Assembly (NCBI GenBank): GCA_051000755.1
Contig: JBPCNZ010000032.1
Location: forward strand, 1-27,231
Source of the DNA: JALZAH01 sp051000755
GTDB taxonomy: Bacteria; Actinomycetota; Acidimicrobiia; Acidimicrobiales; Palsa-688
Direction: 5' to 3'
Length of the DNA stretch: 27,231 bases
The stretch's first letter is position 1, and every line of letters starts with the position of its first letter. The translations under genes were made by a program, and so were the position numbers. Below are positions 23,084 through 27,231 of the stretch, in pieces. The notes under the pieces were generated by a model, which did no database searches, was not told the origin of the DNA, and was given only the letters and a program-made list of their open reading frames with translations.

Positions 23084-24514
23084 GTGAGCCTCAACGGCGA
23101 CGGGGCGACGAGCATCCTGAGGCCCGCTCTGGAGCTGGCCCTGGGCGTGGCCCGCATGGGGCTGACGGAGACACCGCCGGTCCCTCCTCCGGGAGCGATC
23201 AGGCCTCTCCTCCGCTTCGCCAAGCTCTCCGAGCGGGCATTGGCCACCTTGCGCGACACAGTCGAGGACGATGGGGAATTTCGCAGCCGGGTGGCGGAGC
23301 AGGCCGACCAGGCGGTCATCGGGCGGCTGCCGTACCTGTGGCTGACCCGTCCGGAGGGCTGGGCCGAGGTACTGGAAGCGGCCGAGCGGGCCCGGTCGGC
23401 GGCCGCCGAAGAGGCAGCTGAGAAGCGGGCCGAGCGTGGCGCCAGGCGGCGGCTGGCGTCGGTCGAGGCGGCCCTGGCCCGTGCGGAGGATGACGCCCGG
23501 GAGGCGAAGGACCTGGCCGCTACGGCCGGCGACCAACTCTCCGCCCAGCGGTCGGCCCGCCGCCGGGCGGAAGAGGAGGCCCGGGATCTGCGCCAGGCCC
23601 TCGAGGTCACGGCAGGGACGGTCTCCCAGCTCGAGGCGTCGTTGGACCAGGCCACCACCGCCCGCCGCGGTCTGGAGGCCCTGGTCGACGACGCTCATCA
23701 CCGCATCGACGAGCTGTTGGCCGAGCGGGACCAGGCGGTGGCCCGGGCCGAACGGGCCGAGGCCACCGCCGAGGGTGCCCCCACCAACTTGGGCGGTCGT
23801 GAGAACCGCCGCAGCGAGGTGCGCACCTTGTTCGGCAAGGCGATGGACGAAGCGGCCGGCGCCGCCCGTCTGATGGGCGAGGCGCTGGCCGCCGCCGCCG
23901 GCGCCCTGGATCAGGCCGACGGCGATGGGGTGGACCTCCCGCGGGTGGACGAGCCGGGGCCGGGGCTGGGCACCGAGAGGGCGATCGGTGAAGCCGGCGG
24001 CGGCAGCTGGGCCCCGGCTGCCGCCGCCGGCCCTACCGTCCCTCGCCGTCGCCCTCTCCTCCTGCCTCCGGCGGTCTTCGACGACTCCGCCGAGGCGGCC
24101 GCCTTTCTCACCGGGACCGAGGGAGTGGTCCTGGTCGTCGATGGCTACAACGTGTCCCTGGCGGGATGGCCGGGGGAGGAGCTTGCCGCCCAGCGTCTCT
24201 ACCTCGTCAATCGCCTGGCCACCCTGGCGGCTCGCCGGACGGCGACGGTGTGGGTGATCTTCGACGGAGCCGAGGAGCACCCGTTGCCGCCACCACGGGG
24301 GGCAGCCCGCGACGCCGTCCGGGTGGCGTTCTCGCCGTCTGGTGTCGACGCCGACGAAGTGATCATCGACATGGTCGACGATCTCCCCGTCGAAACCCCG
24401 GTCGTGGTGGCGACCAGCGACCGGCGCGTCGCCGACGAAGCCCGCCGGAGGGGCGCCAACGTGATCTCCACCCCGCAGATCCTCGAGCTCATCGGCCGGT
24501 CCGGGCGCGGCTGA
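23084..24514 (+). CDS. NYN (YacP/Rae1-like) domain nuclease with coiled coil
   Basis: This 476-residue protein has three parts. The N-terminal helical region (1-95) contains GRLPYLWLTRPEGWAEVL. A long Ala/Arg/Glu coiled coil spans about 95-230, and a low-complexity linker follows. The C-terminal NYN/PIN-like domain (about 345-470) has the motifs VVLVVDGYNVSL, VIFDGAEE, DADEVIIDMV and VATSDRRVADEARRRGANVI, with the acidic residues of a metal-dependent RNase. The family includes Rae1/YacP, a ribosome-associated mRNA endonuclease. Actinobacterial members with this N-terminal extension are often annotated as RNA-binding proteins. The GTG at 23084 is chosen because GAGGGG lies six bases upstream; GTG 23081 is adjacent. 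Confidence 0.87.
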   Translation: MSLNGDGATSILRPALELALGVARMGLTETPPVPPPGAIRPLLRFAKLSERALATLRDTVEDDGEFRSRVAEQADQAVIGRLPYLWLTRPEGWAEVLEAAERARSAAAEEAAEKRAERGARRRLASVEAALARAEDDAREAKDLAATAGDQLSAQRSARRRAEEEARDLRQALEVTAGTVSQLEASLDQATTARRGLEALVDDAHHRIDELLAERDQAVARAERAEATAEGAPTNLGGRENRRSEVRTLFGKAMDEAAGAARLMGEALAAAAGALDQADGDGVDLPRVDEPGPGLGTERAIGEAGGGSWAPAAAAGPTVPRRRPLLLPPAVFDDSAEAAAFLTGTEGVVLVVDGYNVSLAGWPGEELAAQRLYLVNRLATLAARRTATVWVIFDGAEEHPLPPPRGAARDAVRVAFSPSGVDADEVIIDMVDDLPVETPVVVATSDRRVADEARRRGANVISTPQILELIGRSGRG

Positions 24515-24575
24515 GAGGACCCACCGTCAGGGGCCCCACGCCCTCGATGTCACACCCCCCGGTCACGCTGGTGCC

Positions 24576-24779
24576 ATGACGACGATGACGATCAGTTGCA
24601 ACGACTGCATGATGCAGGACACGCCGGCGTGCGACGGGTGCGTGGTCAATTTCATCTGTGATCGCGAACCAGGTGACGCGGTCGTGATCGATGTGGCCGA
24701 AGCCCGGGCCGTGCGCCTGCTCGGACGATCGGGCTTGGTCCCCCCTCTGCGCCACCAACCCCGGGTGGGTTGCGCCTGA
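24576..24779 (+). CDS. Small Cys-rich protein, possible metal-binding
   Basis: This 67-residue protein has Cys8-x2-Cys11, Cys19-x2-Cys22 and Cys28 in its first half, followed by an acidic-hydrophobic stretch (GDAVVIDVAEARAVRLLG) and a basic end. The paired CxxC motifs suggest a zinc site or iron-sulfur cluster. I do not recognise a named family. ATG 24576 is used; ATG 24585 is in frame and equally likely, and the ribosome site is weak. A strong intrinsic terminator begins at its stop codon, which supports a real, separately terminated gene. It lies 61 bases after the NYN gene and directly before sepH. Confidence 0.7.
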   Translation: MTTMTISCNDCMMQDTPACDGCVVNFICDREPGDAVVIDVAEARAVRLLGRSGLVPPLRHQPRVGCA

Positions 24780-24799
24780 AGGCCTTCCGAAGGCCTTTT
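24779..24799 (+). terminator. Intrinsic terminator
   Basis: AAGGCCTT (24779-24786) and a second AAGGCCTT (24790-24797) form an 8-bp stem around CCG, ending in TTTT at 24796-24799. It begins on the last base of the small gene's stop codon. It is the clearest rho-independent terminator in the window. Confidence 0.85.
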
Positions 24800-24825
24800 G
24801 CCGTCCTTGATCGGCGAGGACCGGT

Positions 24826-24853
24826 TTGGCCGATGAGTCGGAACTGCTACGTT
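24826..24853 (+). promoter_or_regulatory. Candidate sepH promoter, extended -10
   Basis: TTGGCC (24826-24831) and TACGTT (24848-24853) are separated by 16 bases, and TG at 24845-24846 forms an extended -10 (TGCTACGTT). The start of transcription would be near 24860, about 40 bases before the sepH GTG. It lies between the terminator and sepH, where a promoter is required. Confidence 0.45.
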
Positions 24854-24898
24854 GCCCTCCCAGGTCCGAGAGCCGGGCCAATCGCGCCGGGGGCGCTC

Positions 24899-27231
24899 GT
24901 GAGAGAGCTGCATCTTGTTGGCCTCACTGCCGACCGCGATGGACTGATTCTCGCGGCCCGCAAGGGCGGAAAGTCCGGCGGTTTCAAGATCGTGCTGGAC
25001 GAGGACGTGCTCGATCACATCGAAGAACTGCGCGCTGAGCTCGGCTTGTCGCCGCCCGGTGCTCGTCGCCATGGTTCCGCTCCTCGCCGGGTCCGAAGCT
25101 CCCTCAGCCCCCGGGAGATCCAGGCTCGACTCCGAGTCGGTTCTACGGTGGAAGAGGTCGCCGACGAGGCCGGTGTCGATGCCTCTTGGGTGGAGCGCTT
25201 CGCTGTTCCCGTGCTCGCCGAGCAGAACGACGCCATCGACCGGGCGACGCGCCTGACGCTCACCACCGCCCGGCGGGGAACGTCGGACCGGCCCCTGGTC
25301 GACGCCGTGGCCCTCAATCTGGCGGACCGCGGTGTCCGCCTCCCCGAGAGCGCGGCGGACGCGGGATGGTCGGCATACCACCGTCACGGATCGCAGTGGA
25401 ATGTGCGCTTCACCTTCCGGCACCGGGGCCGCGAGACGCGGGCCGAGTGGCGGGCCGATCTGGTCGAGGGCACCCTCGTCTGTGAGAACCGGCTGGCTGC
25501 CGACCTCGGCTTCACGGGTCCGGGGGGCTCTCATCCGGTTCGGCCCGACGCCGGCGAGCAAGCCGATGAGCTGGCTTCGTCGCGGGCGGTCAGCGCCGCC
25601 CGCCAGGTATCCACCACCGGCCTGTCCCGCCGAGCGCCGGCGGCCCCCGGCGCGCCACCAAGAGCGCCGGCCGCCCCATCGGCCGAGGCAACGCCGGCCC
25701 GGGCCACCACGGCCCGGGCGACGAAATCTCAGGTTAGGTCGGCCAAGGCTACGAAGGCCAACGTCGGGGCGGCCAGGGCCCGGCCGGCCAAGGCCCGCGC
25801 CGCCAAGGCCCCATCCTCTCGGACTCCGGCGTCGCCCAGGCGTTCGGTCCCCCCACAACGCCCGGCGAAAGCCGCCCAGAAGGTGGCAGCGGCCAAGGCC
25901 GAGGGGCGGGAGCGAGAGCTCCGGCACAAGGCGGCGTTGGCGGAGAAGGCGGCCGCCAAGAGGGTTGCCGCCCGGGCCCGGGCTGAGGCCAAGAAGGTCG
26001 CGGACCAGGAGCGGGTGGCCCGGCGCAAGGCGGCCCAGGTCGAGAAGACGGCAGCCAAGAAGCAGGCCCAGCAGCAGACAGTGGCGGCCAAGAGGGCCGC
26101 CACTCGGGAGAAGGCGGCGGCCAAGAAGGAGGCCCAGCTGCAGGCGGTGGCGGCCAAGAAGGCGGCCGCTCGGGAGAAGGCGGCCACCAAGCGCGCCGAG
26201 GCCAAAGCCCGGGCCGCGGCCAAGAAGGTCGCCGGCCGGGAGCAGGCCGCGGCCAAGAAGGTCGCCGACCGGGAGCAGGCCGTGGCCAAGAAGGCCGCCG
26301 ACCGGGAGCAGGCCGTGGCCAAGAATGCCGCCGGTCGCGAACGGATGGCAGCCAAGAAGGTCGCCGACCGGGAGCAGGCTGCGGGCAGGAAGAGCACCGT
26401 CGTCCGGCGTCAAGCGGCTTCGCGGCGTGGCGCCGCCCTGAAAGGCGGGGCGGGTCGGGCGCCGGTCAAGCGGGCAGCCAAGAAGGCAGCCGCCCCGTCG
26501 CCGCCGCCTGCCGATGGACCGGTCACGACCGCCGGCCCCGACGACGCGGCCGGGCCGCCGCCCGTCGCCCAGCCGGCCGCCCCGCCGGCCGCCCCGCCCG
26601 TTCCTCCGTCCGGCGGCCCGTCGACCCCACCGGGTCCATCGGCTCCCACGGCGCCCTCTCCGGGCCTGTACCGCTCCCTGGCCACCCGCCCCCCGCCGGC
26701 CAGCGCGTCACCCGGGTCCGTGCCCACCCCTGTTCGTTCTGCGGCCCCCCCGGCACCCGTTCCCCAACCGACCAGGCCGGCGGCACCCCCCACGCCGCGC
26801 CCATCCCCTCCGCCCCAGGCGGGCCCCTCGCCTGACATGGCGGCAACCCCCGGGCCGACCGCCTCCGCCGAACCCGAGTCGGCGCCCCGCGACTCCCGCC
26901 GCCCGGCGCCGGTAGCACCACCGTCGGGACCGGTGCCGCCTGGGCCACCGGGACCGCCACCGCCCGGGTGGGTCCCTGTCCGTGCGGCCGGGCCCCCTCC
27001 CGGATGGGTGCCGTCCCCGCCTCGGGCCTCGGGCGGTCCGCCACCAGGGTGGGTGCCGCCGCAGAGCTCGGGACCTCCCGCTCCGGTCAGTGCTGGACCG
27101 TCGTCGGCCCCGCCGGGCACCGTGCCGGCCCGTCCACCGTCGGCCGCGACCGCTGCGCCGGCGCCAACCCCAGCGTCGCCGGCCGCCCCCGCGACGCCGT
27201 CCCCGCCGGCTCCCGCCTCCCCGCCTATTGC
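24899..27231 (+). CDS. sepH: SepH (DUF3071) cell-division protein, long, 3' partial
   Basis: The frame from GTG 24899 stays open to the window end (777 codons, no stop). The N-terminal part, VRELHLVGLTADRDGLILAA with KSGGFKIVLDEDVLDHI, then SLSPREIQARLRVGSTVEEV and a helix-turn-helix-like ADEAGVDASWVERF, is the conserved SepH domain. In Streptomyces, SepH binds FtsZ and promotes Z-ring assembly. The WSAYHRHGSQWNVRFTFRH block follows at about 155-175. From about residue 240 the protein departs from the usual plan: an Ala/Lys/Arg-rich region to about 530 with 11-residue repeats, then a Pro-rich tail with three PPPGWVP motifs. SepH in Streptomyces is far shorter (about 340 residues from memory). 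The gene follows a terminator and its own candidate promoter. The ribosome site is weak. Confidence 0.9.
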   Translation, partial: MRELHLVGLTADRDGLILAARKGGKSGGFKIVLDEDVLDHIEELRAELGLSPPGARRHGSAPRRVRSSLSPREIQARLRVGSTVEEVADEAGVDASWVERFAVPVLAEQNDAIDRATRLTLTTARRGTSDRPLVDAVALNLADRGVRLPESAADAGWSAYHRHGSQWNVRFTFRHRGRETRAEWRADLVEGTLVCENRLAADLGFTGPGGSHPVRPDAGEQADELASSRAVSAARQVSTTGLSRRAPAAPGAPPRAPAAPSAEATPARATTARATKSQVRSAKATKANVGAARARPAKARAAKAPSSRTPASPRRSVPPQRPAKAAQKVAAAKAEGRERELRHKAALAEKAAAKRVAARARAEAKKVADQERVARRKAAQVEKTAAKKQAQQQTVAAKRAATREKAAAKKEAQLQAVAAKKAAAREKAATKRAEAKARAAAKKVAGREQAAAKKVADREQAVAKKAADREQAVAKNAAGRERMAAKKVADREQAAGRKSTVVRRQAASRRGAALKGGAGRAPVKRAAKKAAAPSPPPADGPVTTAGPDDAAGPPPVAQPAAPPAAPPVPPSGGPSTPPGPSAPTAPSPGLYRSLATRPPPASASPGSVPTPVRSAAPPAPVPQPTRPAAPPTPRPSPPPQAGPSPDMAATPGPTASAEPESAPRDSRRPAPVAPPSGPVPPGPPGPPPPGWVPVRAAGPPPGWVPSPPRASGGPPPGWVPPQSSGPPAPVSAGPSSAPPGTVPARPPSAATAAPAPTPASPAAPATPSPPAPASPPI
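26213..26377 (+). repeat. Five 33-bp repeats encoding 11-residue units
   Basis: Five consecutive 33-base units encode AAAKKVAGREQ, AAAKKVADREQ, AVAKKAADREQ, AVAKNAAGRER and MAAKKVADREQ (SepH residues 439-493). They sit inside a longer helical Lys/Ala region where similar, less regular units recur from about 25900. Alternating KK and RE pairs in an 11-residue period suggest a long single helix or coiled coil with charge banding, or an H1-like DNA-binding tail. Confidence 0.85.
26957..27058 (+). repeat. Three PPPGWVP motifs in the SepH tail
   Basis: PPPGWVP is coded at 26957-26977, 26993-27013 and 27038-27058, spaced 12 and 15 codons apart in a Pro/Ala/Gly-rich tail. The regular Trp after PPPG suggests a docking motif for a Pro-binding partner domain or for membrane-associated division proteins. 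The function is not known. Confidence 0.75.

Noticed and set aside
22721..24280. A 519-codon minus-strand frame ending at the Lrp-type gene
   Set aside because: Only the last 94 codons match a family (RAM domain). The upstream part is antisense to the NYN gene.
24563..26413. A 616-codon minus-strand frame rich in Leu/Gly/Arg repeats
   Set aside because: The repeats are the antisense of the Lys/Ala repeats of SepH; the plus frame has the conserved SepH domain.
1..27231. tRNA, rRNA or CRISPR array
   Set aside because: No cloverleaf, rRNA core sequence or regular spacer-repeat series was seen by reading either strand. A dedicated search could still be run.

Overview
The window is high-GC DNA (roughly 70%) from an actinomycete. 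It carries a WhiB-family regulator, a SepH cell-division gene, Ku with a stand-alone LigD-type polymerase, and many GTG starts. The gene set fits class Acidimicrobiia best, but that placement is inference, not a database result.

Layout. 1-1.5 kb: an IS110-family insertion sequence with a long, structured left non-coding end of the kind that encodes a bridge RNA. 1.5-2.8 kb: a secreted beta-propeller-like lipoprotein. 3.1-6.5 kb: sbcD-sbcC (Mre11-Rad50), preceded on the same strand by an acyl-CoA synthetase. 8.2-9.5 kb: NUDIX hydrolase and MarR regulator. 9.6-12.2 kb: nurA-herA, divergent from ku and a LigD-type polymerase gene (12.3-14.2 kb). 14.2-19.0 kb, leftward: glpD, an alkyl-DHAP-synthase-like flavoprotein and a glycerol-kinase-like FGGY kinase. 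A GlpC-like iron-sulfur protein diverges from them at 19.1-20.5 kb. 20.7-22.1 kb: whiB and trpD. 22.1-24.5 kb: a membrane-anchored protein, a stand-alone Lrp/AsnC effector domain and a NYN-domain nuclease. 24.6-27.2 kb: a small Cys-rich protein, a terminator, and a very long sepH that runs off the window end without a stop.

How the genes work together. The strongest theme is double-strand-break processing. Mre11-Rad50 and HerA-NurA (the archaeal-type resection machinery) lie within about 11 kb of Ku and a LigD-type polymerase (the bacterial end-joining machinery), and nurA-herA and ku-polymerase leave one promoter region of about 58 bp in opposite directions. The second theme is glycerol/glycerol-3-phosphate metabolism: kinase, GlpD, GlpC-like electron carrier, and an ADPS-like enzyme whose natural substrate would derive from the GlpD product DHAP. 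The third is sepH, whose conserved N-terminal domain is followed by a Lys/Ala-rich histone-H1-like region with 11-residue repeats and a Pro-rich tail.

No tRNA, rRNA or CRISPR array was seen. No gene-free stretch exceeds 300 bases. The longest are 2803-3083 (a possible gene relic), 20467-20686 (whiB leader) and 1-217 (IS left end).
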